Shown here in pieces: positions 54,065 to 62,468 of a stretch of 64,000 nt of DNA (its first letter is position 1; each line of letters starts with the position of its first letter). Source of the DNA: Olsenella intestinalis (lineage in GTDB: Bacteria > Actinomycetota > Coriobacteriia > Coriobacteriales > Atopobiaceae); contig NZ_JALGRK010000001.1 of assembly GCF_023276655.1 (NCBI RefSeq), positions 62,001-126,000 on the forward strand. The letters run 5' to 3'. Made by a program: the position numbers and the translations under genes. Under the pieces are notes generated by a model that saw only the letters and a program-made list of their open reading frames with translations, made no database searches and had not been told where the DNA came from.

Positions 54065-55600
54065 CTAGAAGCCCTGCCTCGTGCGGTCGGTGATGATCAT
54101 GCGGTTGATCGCGTCGATGTAGGCCTTGGCCGACGACACGATGATGTCGTTGTCGGAGCCGCGGCCGGAAAAGAGCCTGCCGTCGGCGCCGGTGATGCGC
54201 ACCGACACCTCGCCGATGGCGTCCGTGCGGCGCGTGATGGCCTTGACGGCGAACTCCTGCAGCTCGCCGTGGACGCTCACGACCTGGTCGATGGCGCGGT
54301 AGGCCGCGTCGACCGGGCCGGTGCCGGTGGAGCAGACCACGTGCCTCTCGCCGGCCTCGTCGATGACCGTGGCCGTCGCGGTGGGGACCAGGGGGTCTCC
54401 GCAGGACACCTGCAGCGCCTCGAGGGTGTAGATGGCCTGGATCTCGCGCTGGCGCTCCTGCACCATCGACTCGAGGTCCTCGTCGAAGACCTCCTTCTTC
54501 TGGTCGGCGATCTCGAGGAAGCGACGATAGACGTCCTCGAACTCGTCGTCGGGGAAGGTGTAGCCCAGCTCGGCGAGGCGGTGCTTGAGGGCCGCGTGGC
54601 CCGAGCGCCCCGTCAGGATGATCTCGCTTCCGGCGGCGCCGACCGCGGCGGGGTCGAGGATCTCGTAGGTCGCGCGGCACTTGAGCACGCCGTCCTGGTG
54701 GATGCCCGACGAGTGCGCGAAGGCGTTGGCGCCCACGACGGCCTTGTTGGCCTGCACCGTGAGGCCGGTGATTCTCTCCACGAGGCGCGAGGTGCGCGTG
54801 AGCTCGGAGGTCGCCACGTCGCAGTGGGCGTCGACCGCGTCGCCGTGCAGCGCGAGCGCCATCACGACCTCCTCGAGCGACGCGTTGCCCGCGCGCTCGC
54901 CGATGCCGTTGACGCAGCACTCGACCTGCGTCGCGCCGGCGCGGATGCCCGCGATCGCGCAGGCCGTCGCCATGCCCAGGTCGTTGTGGGTGTGGGCCGC
55001 GACCGTGACCTTCTCGATGCCCGAGACGTGCTCCATGATGCCGGCGATGCGTGCGCCGTAGTCGTCGGGCAGGCAGTAGCCGGTGGTGTCGGCGATGTTC
55101 ACGACCGTGGCACCCGCGTCGACGACCGCCTGCACGACGCGCTCGAGGAAGGCCTGGTCGGCACGGCCCGAGTCCTCGCAGAAGAACTGGACGTCGTCCA
55201 CGTGGCTGCGGGCGCGCTTGACGGCGGCCACGGCGCACTCGATGGCCTCGTCCTCGCTCAGGCCGAGCTTCTCCCTGAGGTGCACGCCCGAGACGCCGAT
55301 GCCGGTCTGGATGCGCGGGCGCTTGGCCTGCGCGAGCGCCTCGGCCGCACGGTCAATGTCCTCGTCGACGGCGCGCGCCAGGGCGCACACCACCGCGCGG
55401 TCACCCGCGAGCCGGGCCACGTCCTGCACGCTCTTGAAGTCGCTCGGCGACGAGGCGGGAAAGCCGGCCTCGATGACGTCGACGCCCATGCGAAGGAGCT
55501 GCTGCGCCACGATGAGCTTCTCCTGCGTGTTCATGGAGGCGCCGGGGGTCTGCTCCCCGTCGCGCAGCGTGGTGTCCAGTACGGCGATCTTGCGACTCAT
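54065..55600 (-). CDS. leuA: 2-Isopropylmalate synthase
   Basis: A 511-aa enzyme making 2-isopropylmalate from 2-oxoisovalerate and acetyl-CoA, the first leucine-specific step. The TIM barrel opens with LDTTLRDGEQTPG and has the metal ligands HTHNDLGMA and the GIGERAGN loop. A C-terminal allosteric domain ends near SAKAYIDAINRM. The length fits the bacterial LeuA type I with a Leu-binding regulatory domain. ATG 55600 follows GAGGAGAG. It is the first structural gene of the operon, behind a leader peptide. leuB, leuC and leuD are not in the window. Confidence 0.95.
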   Translation of the reverse strand: MSRKIAVLDTTLRDGEQTPGASMNTQEKLIVAQQLLRMGVDVIEAGFPASSPSDFKSVQDVARLAGDRAVVCALARAVDEDIDRAAEALAQAKRPRIQTGIGVSGVHLREKLGLSEDEAIECAVAAVKRARSHVDDVQFFCEDSGRADQAFLERVVQAVVDAGATVVNIADTTGYCLPDDYGARIAGIMEHVSGIEKVTVAAHTHNDLGMATACAIAGIRAGATQVECCVNGIGERAGNASLEEVVMALALHGDAVDAHCDVATSELTRTSRLVERITGLTVQANKAVVGANAFAHSSGIHQDGVLKCRATYEILDPAAVGAAGSEIILTGRSGHAALKHRLAELGYTFPDDEFEDVYRRFLEIADQKKEVFDEDLESMVQERQREIQAIYTLEALQVSCGDPLVPTATATVIDEAGERHVVCSTGTGPVDAAYRAIDQVVSVHGELQEFAVKAITRRTDAIGEVSVRITGADGRLFSGRGSDNDIIVSSAKAYIDAINRMIITDRTRQGF

Positions 55601-55785
55601 GCGGCTCTCCTCTCGGCCGGCGCGCGACCTCGCGCGCGGCACGTCTGCTACCCGTCCCACGGTGTGGTAGGTTCGAGCGACGCCTTGCGGCGCGCTCACG
55701 TGCTGAAATGCTTTGGGGAAGTGCGAAGGGAGTCTCTTTGGTCCTCTGACCTGGGCGGACGTCCGCGCGCCTGGGGCGCTGCCCT

Positions 55786-55830
55786 GCCCGCTCGACTTCG
55801 CGGGTCGCGCGAAGCGCTACAGGAGCGGGC
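55786..55830 (-). promoter_or_regulatory. Attenuator-like hairpin overlapping leader peptide end
   Basis: On the minus strand GCCCGCTC pairs with GAGCGGGC, enclosing the leader stop codon and an inner stem CTTCGCG/CGCGAAG. The outer 5' arm contains the last Pro-Leu codons of the leader peptide, so ribosome position would decide whether it forms. A second palindrome CTAGTA...TACTAG lies within the Val/Leu codons. A clear terminator T-tract was not seen. Confidence 0.55.
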
Positions 55831-55930
55831 CGCCTAGTACCTCTACTAGAACCTCGGGCTCACGTACGCCAAGGGCACGCGAGACCGCGCGCTCTACATC
55901 CTTAACGTCTGCAACCATGAACCTGGTCAT
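55817..55930 (-). CDS. Leader peptide of branched-chain amino-acid operon
   Basis: A 37-aa peptide with ATG 55930 behind GGAGAGGGAT. Its end, VLVEVLGGPLL-stop, is rich in Val and Leu, and uses CTA twice, a codon rare in this GC-rich genome. It ends about 215 bp upstream of leuA and is followed by strong hairpins. This is the pattern of ribosome-mediated attenuation: starvation for Val or Leu would stall the ribosome here and alter downstream folding. Not a known protein family, as expected. Confidence 0.6.
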   Translation of the reverse strand: MTRFMVADVKDVERAVSRALGVREPEVLVEVLGGPLL

Positions 55931-56107
55931 ATCCCTCTCCTAACAGCCGACTTCTCTGGTCGGTGCCACGCACTATGGCACAGGCCAGACGCCCGTCGAC
56001 CATCTTCCGCACCTTGGTAGCAAGTCCTTAACAATTGTATGTGCGAACGCCCACGCCGCACGAACGCAACGGCAGACGGCGCATCGTCACACCACGCCAC
56101 CGCCGCC

Positions 56108-56138
56108 GAGAAGAGCCGCCCGGCACATGCCGGGCGGC
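56108..56138 (-). terminator. Terminator of DUF5648-repeat protein gene
   Basis: On the minus strand GCCGCCCGGC, loop ATGT, GCCGGGCGGC, followed by TCTTCTCGG. The tail is one of the GAGAAGAGC copies. The remaining bases up to the leader peptide at 55930 hold no gene but must carry the promoter of the leuA operon. Confidence 0.8.
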
Positions 56139-56169
56139 CCACAGCCTCTCTCGCGTCTCGCTCGGAGAA

Positions 56170-58452
56170 CTACAGCCCGTACCAGCCGATGCCCTCGGCA
56201 CGCCAGCCGACGCCCACGAGGTACTGCGCCTCGAAGGTGCTCGTCGTATAGTTGTGCGTTCCCGCGCTGGCGTAGGGGTTGTACTGGCGATAGACCGGTA
56301 CACCGTTCTCGCCGGCGGAGTGCCAGCCAACGCCCTCGTCCGTCCAGCCAAGCTCGACGAGGTGGTCGCGCTCCACGGCGCTCGTCGTGTAGTGGTGGTC
56401 GCCAGCGTATTGGTTGTACAGGCGATACACCGGCACCTCGCTCACATCCGGCGCAATCCAGCCCACGCCCTCGCCATGCCAGCCGAGCCCCACGAGCACG
56501 TCACGCTCGTAGGCGCTTGCGGTATAGAAGTGCTCGCCGCTATACGGGTTGTACAGGCGATACATCTCGTGGCTGCCCACGGGCGCAGGCTTGCCCACCA
56601 GGGCTAGCTCCTCGCCGACCGTCTCGATGGAATACGCGTCGTCGTCGCTCGCAAAGTAGTCGCCAGGCTCGAGGCCCGCCATGTGCTCGCCCCAGCCGCT
56701 CGTGAACACATCGGGCACCGTCATCCACACGCCCACGCGCGCACCGTCGGTAAGCTCGCCGACAACCTCGATCCTCGCGTTGTTCTCGGCCTTGCTCCCG
56801 CCATGCCCGTCGGAGCCAGCGTCCACCAGGACGTTCGAATCCCGGCCAGTCTTCGACTCCCGGTTGCCCCAGATCTTCGCGCTCCCGGAGACGCGCAGCA
56901 CGCCGGCAGGGTCGTCTGGCCCCTTGCCGATTACGGTCACGCCGCAGCCGATGCCCTTGGGGCCCTCGTTTTCGGAGATTACGCCGCCGCTCATGTCGCA
57001 GACGCCGCCCTGGTCGACCCAAATGGCCCCCTGGTAGGTCGACGCGTTCCGGCTGATCTCGCCGCCCCGCATCGCGAACGTGCCGCCCGCGCCCACGTTG
57101 ACGGCACCGCCGGTCGAGCCGCTCATCCGCCCGTCCTCCAGCGTGAACGTGCCGCCAGCGCCAACCGCCACGGCCGGCTCCATCCGCCGCACGCCGGGGT
57201 CGCACGAAATGACGCCCTCGCCCGTGTGGTCGACGACCGTCAGGCTCCTCGCGCCGTCGCCCGCCGAGCCGCCGCACACCACGCGCCCGTCCGCGCCTGC
57301 CAGCGCGATGGTCTTGCCGTTCAGGCAGAGGCAGACGTCCGCGCCCGCCGGGATCTCCCAGGCCCCGTCAAGCGTCACGTCGTCCATCAGGACATAGTTG
57401 CCCGACTCCACGGGCAGGCTGTCCGTCCAGCCCCATGCCTGGAAGATCCTCCCGTCGTGCTCGTGCGGCCCGATGTGGGCCCACTTCTCCGTGTGCCCCC
57501 ACGTGGAAGTGTCCTCCACGTACGCGGCGCTCTTCTCGTCCGCGCCTGCGTACGCCATCATCCCCTCGTTGACGTGCAGGTCGCCCGCGGTCGCGATGGC
57601 CGCCGTGCCGCCCTGGCACGTGACGCTTCCCGAGAGGACGTCGAGGCTGTAGTCGGCAGACGCCGCGTGCATGCCATACGTCCCGCCCGTCGCCTCGACG
57701 TCGGCACCGTTGACGATCAGGTGCCCCGCGCTGGCGATGCCCGTATGGTTCTCGTTCGTGCCCTTCACGCTTCCGCGCACGAGGTACATGCTGTTGGCGG
57801 CGTAGATCCCGGCATGTTCCTCGCCCGTCGACGACGCCGTGACGTCGCCCCCGTCCACGGTCAGGATCCCCGCCTGGATGCCATGGTGGTGCCAGCCGGC
57901 CACGGAGGTCACGTCGCCGCCGTAGATGCTCAGGTGGTCCATCCTGATGCCGCGGTCCCACTCCTGGCCCGAGCCCACGACCATCTTGCCCGCAAAGTCG
58001 CCGTGGCTTTGCGCGTACACGGCGAGCGAATAGTCGTCCGATCCCGGGGTCGCGACCTCGCCCTGGATGTCACCCCCAATAACCAGCGTGGCACCATCGC
58101 ACAGGATCAGGCTCACGTCTCCCGTGACCGCCAGGCCAGCGCTGAGCGTGACGGTCTGTCCCGCGGGCACGACGAACCACCCGCCGCTCCACGCCACGCG
58201 ATCGACGCTGTCCTCGACGACGGTGTACTCGGAGCACGTCTCCTCGCTGTCATTGGCTCCAAGGTACAGCACGGGGTCGGCCTGCGACTCCAGACGCACG
58301 TCGCCACCTACGCCTGCCAACTCGTCCGCCGGCACGCCCGCCGGCATGCCCTCCGCCGGCGCGGCCACCGCGGGCGTCGGGCAGAGCCCCACGACCAGAG
58401 CCGCCGCAAGCGCGATCCTCGACGGCAATCCTCCGGGCCTCGTTCGTCTCAC
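56170..58452 (-). CDS. Secreted surface protein with three C-terminal DUF5648 repeats
   Basis: A 760-aa exported protein. GTG 58452 after GGAGGTGGTTCGC gives a standard signal peptide (basic start, SRIALAAALVVGL, cleavage near AVAAPA). Residues about 80-600 are Gly/Asp-rich beta-helix-like repeats (many 'GGDVT', 'GGTYGM', 'AGGTFTLEDGRMSG' units) typical of right-handed beta-helix surface proteins. Three roughly 45-aa DUF5648 repeats end the protein (VYRLYNPYSGEHFYTAS... GVGWIAP), probably binding the cell wall or carbohydrate. No LPxTG motif. Likely an adhesin or glycan-active protein; no enzyme motif seen. Confidence 0.75.
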   Translation of the reverse strand: MRRTRPGGLPSRIALAAALVVGLCPTPAVAAPAEGMPAGVPADELAGVGGDVRLESQADPVLYLGANDSEETCSEYTVVEDSVDRVAWSGGWFVVPAGQTVTLSAGLAVTGDVSLILCDGATLVIGGDIQGEVATPGSDDYSLAVYAQSHGDFAGKMVVGSGQEWDRGIRMDHLSIYGGDVTSVAGWHHHGIQAGILTVDGGDVTASSTGEEHAGIYAANSMYLVRGSVKGTNENHTGIASAGHLIVNGADVEATGGTYGMHAASADYSLDVLSGSVTCQGGTAAIATAGDLHVNEGMMAYAGADEKSAAYVEDTSTWGHTEKWAHIGPHEHDGRIFQAWGWTDSLPVESGNYVLMDDVTLDGAWEIPAGADVCLCLNGKTIALAGADGRVVCGGSAGDGARSLTVVDHTGEGVISCDPGVRRMEPAVAVGAGGTFTLEDGRMSGSTGGAVNVGAGGTFAMRGGEISRNASTYQGAIWVDQGGVCDMSGGVISENEGPKGIGCGVTVIGKGPDDPAGVLRVSGSAKIWGNRESKTGRDSNVLVDAGSDGHGGSKAENNARIEVVGELTDGARVGVWMTVPDVFTSGWGEHMAGLEPGDYFASDDDAYSIETVGEELALVGKPAPVGSHEMYRLYNPYSGEHFYTASAYERDVLVGLGWHGEGVGWIAPDVSEVPVYRLYNQYAGDHHYTTSAVERDHLVELGWTDEGVGWHSAGENGVPVYRQYNPYASAGTHNYTTSTFEAQYLVGVGWRAEGIGWYGL

Positions 58453-58595
58453 GCGAACCACCTCCAACTCGGAGCTTCCATGGCGCGGGCCCATCGGTCG
58501 TGCCCACCCTTCCAGCTTACGGGGCGCCCCGCGTCGCCCGCACCCACCAACTCGCAGGCGGTCCGACGAGCCGCCCCGCCGCACGCACCGCCGAC

Positions 58596-58626
58596 GAGAA
58601 GAGCCGCCCGGCTTGCGCCGAGCGGC
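58596..58626 (-). terminator. Terminator after DUF5648 remnant
   Basis: Minus strand GCCGCTCGGC, loop GCAA, GCCGGGCGGC, then TCTTCTCG. It is nearly the same as the terminator at 56108 and again ends in a GAGAAGAGC copy. Confidence 0.7.
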
Positions 58627-58654
58627 CCCATCCTCACTCGTCTGTCAGCCGGGG

Positions 58655-58707
58655 CTACAGCCCGTACCAGCCGATGCCCTCGTCCTGCCAGCTGAGCCCC
58701 ACGAGCA
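58655..58707 (-). pseudogene. Remnant of a second DUF5648-repeat gene
   Basis: The last 17 codons read LLVGLSWQDEGIGWYGL-stop, matching YLVGVGWRAEGIGWYGL-stop of the intact gene and followed by the same type of terminator. Upstream sequence is unrelated. It is what is left of a paralogue, or the scar of recombination between two copies. Confidence 0.75.
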
Positions 58708-58777
58708 GGGTGCGCGTTCGTCACGCGCGGACGCGCTTGCGGCGCGGCGCTCGCGACATCCGCACGGTCGTGCGGGT

Positions 58778-59467
58778 CTAGTGGGTCTCGTCTCCGGCGC
58801 GGGCGACGGGCGACCCGCCGGCGGCCTCGACCGCGGCCGCGATCTTCTCGGCGGACTTGAACCCGTTATGCTCGATGCCCGTGTCGAGGTCGACGCCCCA
58901 GGGGCGGATCATCTGAACGGTGCGCGCGAGGTTGTTGGGCGTGAGGCCGCCCGAGAGGATGAAGGGGCGCCTGACCTGGCGGATGAGCGCGAGGTCGCGG
59001 CGGTTGAGGAGGTACCAGGAGCCCTTGAGCAGGACGATGTCGGCGGCGCTCTGGTTGGCGCGCTCGACGGCGGCGGGGCCGTCGAGGCGGATGCGCTGGC
59101 AGATGGGGACGTCGACGAGGTTGCGCATGAGCGAGATGTAGGAGTTGTCCTCGCTGCCGCCGAGCTCGACGAGGTCGAGCACCGTGTCGGCGAGCTCGGC
59201 GACCATGCCGAGAGGCTGGTCGAAGAAGAGGCCGACGGCCGGGATGGCGGGGTCGAGCTCGCGGACGAGCGCGGCCAAGCGGTCGCGCTCGACGTTGCGG
59301 CGCGAGTAGGAGAGGTTGACCGTGAACCCGCAGAGGTCGGGGTGGGCGGCGTTGACGGCGGCGATGTCGCGCTCGAGGAACATGCCCGTGAGCATGACGC
59401 GCGTGCGCGGGCTGGGGTCCGCGAGCATTTCGCGCATGACGGGCGTCGAGGCATGCCGGTTGAACAT
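58778..59467 (-). CDS. trpF: Phosphoribosylanthranilate isomerase
   Basis: A 229-aa TIM-barrel protein of the TrpF family, third step of tryptophan synthesis. Near the end it carries the phosphate-binding LSGGLTPNNLARTV and GVDLDTGIEHNGFKS, the TrpF signature (GVDVSSGVE-x-x-G-x-KD type). The N-terminal catalytic Cys region is altered (MFNRHASTPVMREM rather than K-x-CG), so the usual Cys is not evident and another substrate is possible. It lies 9 bp after xylB with no trp genes near, an odd place for a Trp gene. Confidence 0.7.
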   Translation of the reverse strand: MFNRHASTPVMREMLADPSPRTRVMLTGMFLERDIAAVNAAHPDLCGFTVNLSYSRRNVERDRLAALVRELDPAIPAVGLFFDQPLGMVAELADTVLDLVELGGSEDNSYISLMRNLVDVPICQRIRLDGPAAVERANQSAADIVLLKGSWYLLNRRDLALIRQVRRPFILSGGLTPNNLARTVQMIRPWGVDLDTGIEHNGFKSAEKIAAAVEAAGGSPVARAGDETH

Positions 59468-59476
59468 GGTGACCCC

Positions 59477-60955
59477 TTAGAGGATCTGCTGGTAGAAGTC
59501 CTTTATTGCCGGGTAGAGGCTATGCCACACATTGTAGCGCCCCTGATAGAGCGTGATGATCTGGCGGTTGGGCATGACGAGGTCGTCCTCCATGCGCACG
59601 AGCGCGTCAGCCGCGCTGGCGACGTCCGGGAAGAGGCCCGAGGTGACGCTCGCGAGGATTGCGGCGCCGAGGGCGGGCGACTGCTCGGTCGTGGGGACCT
59701 GCAGCGGGATGCCGAGGACGTCCGCCATGATGGCGCGCCAGAGCGGGCTGTTGGCGCCGCCGCCGCAGATTGAGGTCTCGAGGACCTGGATCTCCTCGGA
59801 GCGGACGACGTTGAGGCAGTCGTTGAGCGCGTAGGCGACGCCCTCGAGGACAGCCTGGGTCATGTCGGCGCGGCTCGTGTCAATGCGCATGCCGAGGAAG
59901 GCCGCACGGGCGCGGGGGTCGTTGTGCGGCGTGCGCTCGCCCATGAGGTAGGGCAGGAAGTAGACGTCGTTGTGGCCGAGGTGGCCGCCCTGGACGCGGG
60001 CCTGCTCGGCCTCGTAGTCGGTCGCGCCGAGGATGTCGTCCATCCACCAGGAGTTGCATCCGGCCGCCGTGAGGATGCAGCCCATGAGGTTGAAGCCGCC
60101 ATCGGCGGAGCAGAAGCTGTGCAGGGCGTTGCGCCTGTCGGTGAAGTAGCCGTCGGTGGTCACGAGCATCGTGCCGGCGGTGCCGAGGACGATGTTGCAG
60201 CGGCCCGGGCCGACCGTGCCGGTGCCGACGGCGGCCGACGCGTTGTCGCCGGCGCCCGCGCAGACCTTGACGGTAGGCGGCAGGCCGAGCTCGGAGGCTA
60301 CCTCGGGGAGGATCTCGCCGATGGTCTCCCAACTCTCGAAGAGCTGGGGCATGTAGGCCTCGCGCAGGCCGCAGATGCTGAGCATGGGCTTGCTCCAGCA
60401 CTTGTGCTCGACGTCGAGCAGGAGCGTTCCCGAGGCGTCGGAGTAGTCGGTGGAATGGACGCCCGTGAGGCGGAAGTTGACGTAGTCCTTCGGCAGCATC
60501 ACCTTGCGGATGCGGGCGAAGTTGACCGGCTCCTCCTCGCGCATCCACAGGAGCTTGGGTGCCGTGAAGCCGGTATAGGGACGGTTGCCCGTCTGCTCGG
60601 AGATGAAAGCCTCGCCCACCTCGCGCTCGAGGTAGCTCACCTGGTAGCGCGTGCGGCTGTCGTTCCAGAGGATCGCGGGACGAATCACCTCGTCCTTCTC
60701 GTCGAGGACCACCAGGCCGTGCATCTGCCCGCAGGCGCCGATGGCGCAGACCTCGCCCGCGTCGACGCCCTCGAGCAGCTCTCGCACGCCCGAGCGGACG
60801 CTCTCCCACCACATGGCGGGATCCTGCTCGCTCCAACCGGGCTCGGGATAAGCCGTCCGCTGCGACCTGCTCGTGACCTTGAGGACCCTCCCCTCGGCGT
60901 CCATGAGAAGGCACTTCGTGGCTGACGTCCCGATGTCCAGTCCGATGAAGAGCAT
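59477..60955 (-). CDS. xylB: Xylulokinase
   Basis: A 492-aa FGGY kinase that phosphorylates D-xylulose. N-terminal FIGLDIGTSATKCLLMD, the sugar-contacting MHGLVVLD (from CAIGACGQMHGL), the catalytic-Asp region VCAGAGDNASAAVGTG, and the C-terminal SICGGGANSPLWRAIMADVLG. ATG 60955 follows GAGAGGTGACCC. It is divergent from a LacI regulator and upstream of trpF. With the phosphoketolase nearby it forms a pentose pathway. Confidence 0.92.
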   Translation of the reverse strand: MLFIGLDIGTSATKCLLMDAEGRVLKVTSRSQRTAYPEPGWSEQDPAMWWESVRSGVRELLEGVDAGEVCAIGACGQMHGLVVLDEKDEVIRPAILWNDSRTRYQVSYLEREVGEAFISEQTGNRPYTGFTAPKLLWMREEEPVNFARIRKVMLPKDYVNFRLTGVHSTDYSDASGTLLLDVEHKCWSKPMLSICGLREAYMPQLFESWETIGEILPEVASELGLPPTVKVCAGAGDNASAAVGTGTVGPGRCNIVLGTAGTMLVTTDGYFTDRRNALHSFCSADGGFNLMGCILTAAGCNSWWMDDILGATDYEAEQARVQGGHLGHNDVYFLPYLMGERTPHNDPRARAAFLGMRIDTSRADMTQAVLEGVAYALNDCLNVVRSEEIQVLETSICGGGANSPLWRAIMADVLGIPLQVPTTEQSPALGAAILASVTSGLFPDVASAADALVRMEDDLVMPNRQIITLYQGRYNVWHSLYPAIKDFYQQIL

Positions 60956-61269
60956 GGGTCACCTCTCTCGCAAGGCATGGCAGGTTCCGCGTCTTGCACG
61001 GATGCGCCGACGCGGCCATCAACTCCCCATGGTATCCCCGGCGGCGGCGCGAGGGGCGATGCGATAGACGAGTGGCGCAGGGGTTTTGGCGGGAGTTCAC
61101 GAGGCGCCTAAACCGTTTAGAAACAGCCGAGCAATGCGTACTACCATCCCCCGATAATGAGTGACCGTTCACACAAAAATCTCGCGCACATCCTGCTGCT
61201 TCATGATTCTTGGTTTAAAACTCATGTAAACACGTACCCCTAGAATTTCGTAAACAGAGGAGACAGATT
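60956..61269. promoter_or_regulatory. Divergent xylB-lacI control region with LacI-type operator
   Basis: The 13-bp palindrome CTAAACCGTTTAG at 61108-61120 fits LacI-family operators (central CG with flanking AAAC/GTTT). Related half-sites (GGTTTAAAAC, TGTAAACACG, CGTAAACAG) lie at 61212-61257, close to the lacI start. It probably controls both genes. Confidence 0.55.
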
Positions 61270-62268
61270 TTGAAGGTCGGAGTTCGAGACATCAGCCGCA
61301 AGACGGGGTTCTCGCCCGCCACGGTCTCCAACGCGCTCAACCGCAAGCGCGGCGTCAGCAAGCAGACTGCAGAGATCATCCTGCAGGCCGCGCAGGAGCT
61401 TGGCTACCAGCGCCCCTCGCGCCTCAACCGCATCCAGTTCGTCGTCGCCCGCAAGAGCGGCAAGGTCCTCGACGAGAGCGACTTCCACCCCGCCGTCGTC
61501 GACGGCGTCGAGCGGGAGGCCGAGAAGCACGGGCTGCCGACCACCTACATCACCATCGACCTCTCCGACCCCGCTGCCATGAGGCGCATGCGGGACATGT
61601 GCCGCGACCCGACCGGAGGCATCGTCCTTCTCGGCACCGAGATGGACGAGGAGGACTACAAGGCCTTCTACGACTCCGCCGCGCCCCTCGTCGTGGTCGA
61701 CGGCTGGTGCAAGCACAGCTTCATGGAGTCGATCGTGATCTCCAACGAGAACTCCGCCTACAACGCCATGCACTACCTCATCAAGAAGGGCCACCGCAAG
61801 ATCGGCTACATCCAGGGCAAGTCGCAGATCCGCAACTTCCCCCTGCGCGAGCGCGGGTGCCGCCTGGCGCTCGACGAGGCCGGGCTCACCTTCGACGAGG
61901 AGTTCCGCGTCACCCTGGGCACGACCGTCCGCACCGCCTACGCGGACGCCAAGGAGTGGATCAGCACCAAGCCCAAGCTCCCGACGGCGTTCTTCGCCGA
62001 GAACGACGTGCTCGCCTGCGGCGCCATGCGCGCCCTCATCGAGGCGGGCTACCGCGTGCCCGAGGACGTCTCGTTCATCGGCTTCGACGACCTGCCCGTC
62101 GCCACGGTCATGCTCCCCGCGCTCACGACCATCCACGTACCCAAGCACGACATCGGCAAGATGGCGGTGCGCAAGCTCATCGAGCAGGTCAAGCACCCCC
62201 AGCCCTACACGTGCACCACGCACATCTCGACGACCTTCATCGAGCGAGACAGCGTCTGCGAGCGATAG
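61270..62268 (+). CDS. LacI-family transcriptional regulator
   Basis: A 332-aa repressor. The N-terminal helix-turn-helix is VRDISRKTGFSPATVSNALNRKRGVS, followed by the hinge helix (AQELGYQRPSRLNRIQFV) and a periplasmic-binding-like sensor domain (IGYIQGKSQIRNF, FFAENDVLACGAMRAL, FIGFDDLPVATVMLPALTTIHVP). TTG 61270 follows GAGGAGACAG. Divergent from xylB; expected to respond to a pentose or its phosphate and to regulate xylB-trpF and possibly the phosphoketolase gene. The effector is inferred. Confidence 0.9.
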   Translation: MKVGVRDISRKTGFSPATVSNALNRKRGVSKQTAEIILQAAQELGYQRPSRLNRIQFVVARKSGKVLDESDFHPAVVDGVEREAEKHGLPTTYITIDLSDPAAMRRMRDMCRDPTGGIVLLGTEMDEEDYKAFYDSAAPLVVVDGWCKHSFMESIVISNENSAYNAMHYLIKKGHRKIGYIQGKSQIRNFPLRERGCRLALDEAGLTFDEEFRVTLGTTVRTAYADAKEWISTKPKLPTAFFAENDVLACGAMRALIEAGYRVPEDVSFIGFDDLPVATVMLPALTTIHVPKHDIGKMAVRKLIEQVKHPQPYTCTTHISTTFIERDSVCER

Positions 62269-62293
62269 GCGCAAACACATAGCTCCCTCCCCT

Positions 62294-62326
62294 GGGCGGC
62301 GTCGACGAGAGTCGGCGCCGCCTTTG
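62294..62326 (+). terminator. Terminator of lacI gene
   Basis: GGGCGGCG(TCGAC) pairs with (GTCG)GCGCCGCC around GAGA, followed by TTTGCG. Confidence 0.65.
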
Positions 62327-62374
62327 CGTGCGCGGGGACTGTCCGGGACGCGGGCGGCAACGTGTAGCGAGCCC

Positions 62375-62416
62375 GAAAAAATGGGAGGGGAGGGACCGTC
62401 TGGCCCCTCCCCTCCC
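62375..62416 (-). terminator. Terminator of phosphoketolase gene
   Basis: On the minus strand GGGAGGGGAGGG pairs with CCCTCCCCTCCC, followed by ATTTTTTC: a strong 12-bp stem plus T6. Confidence 0.9.
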
Positions 62417-62468
62417 TGCAAGGAACATGCGTGCGAGGAACTTGGGTGCACGCTATAGGCGAGTGAGA

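Noticed and set aside
52673-55837. 1054-codon open frame on the plus strand
   Set aside because: Antisense to ilvB and leuA, with Arg/Asp/Val-rich low-complexity composition and no ribosome binding site; a GC-rich shadow.
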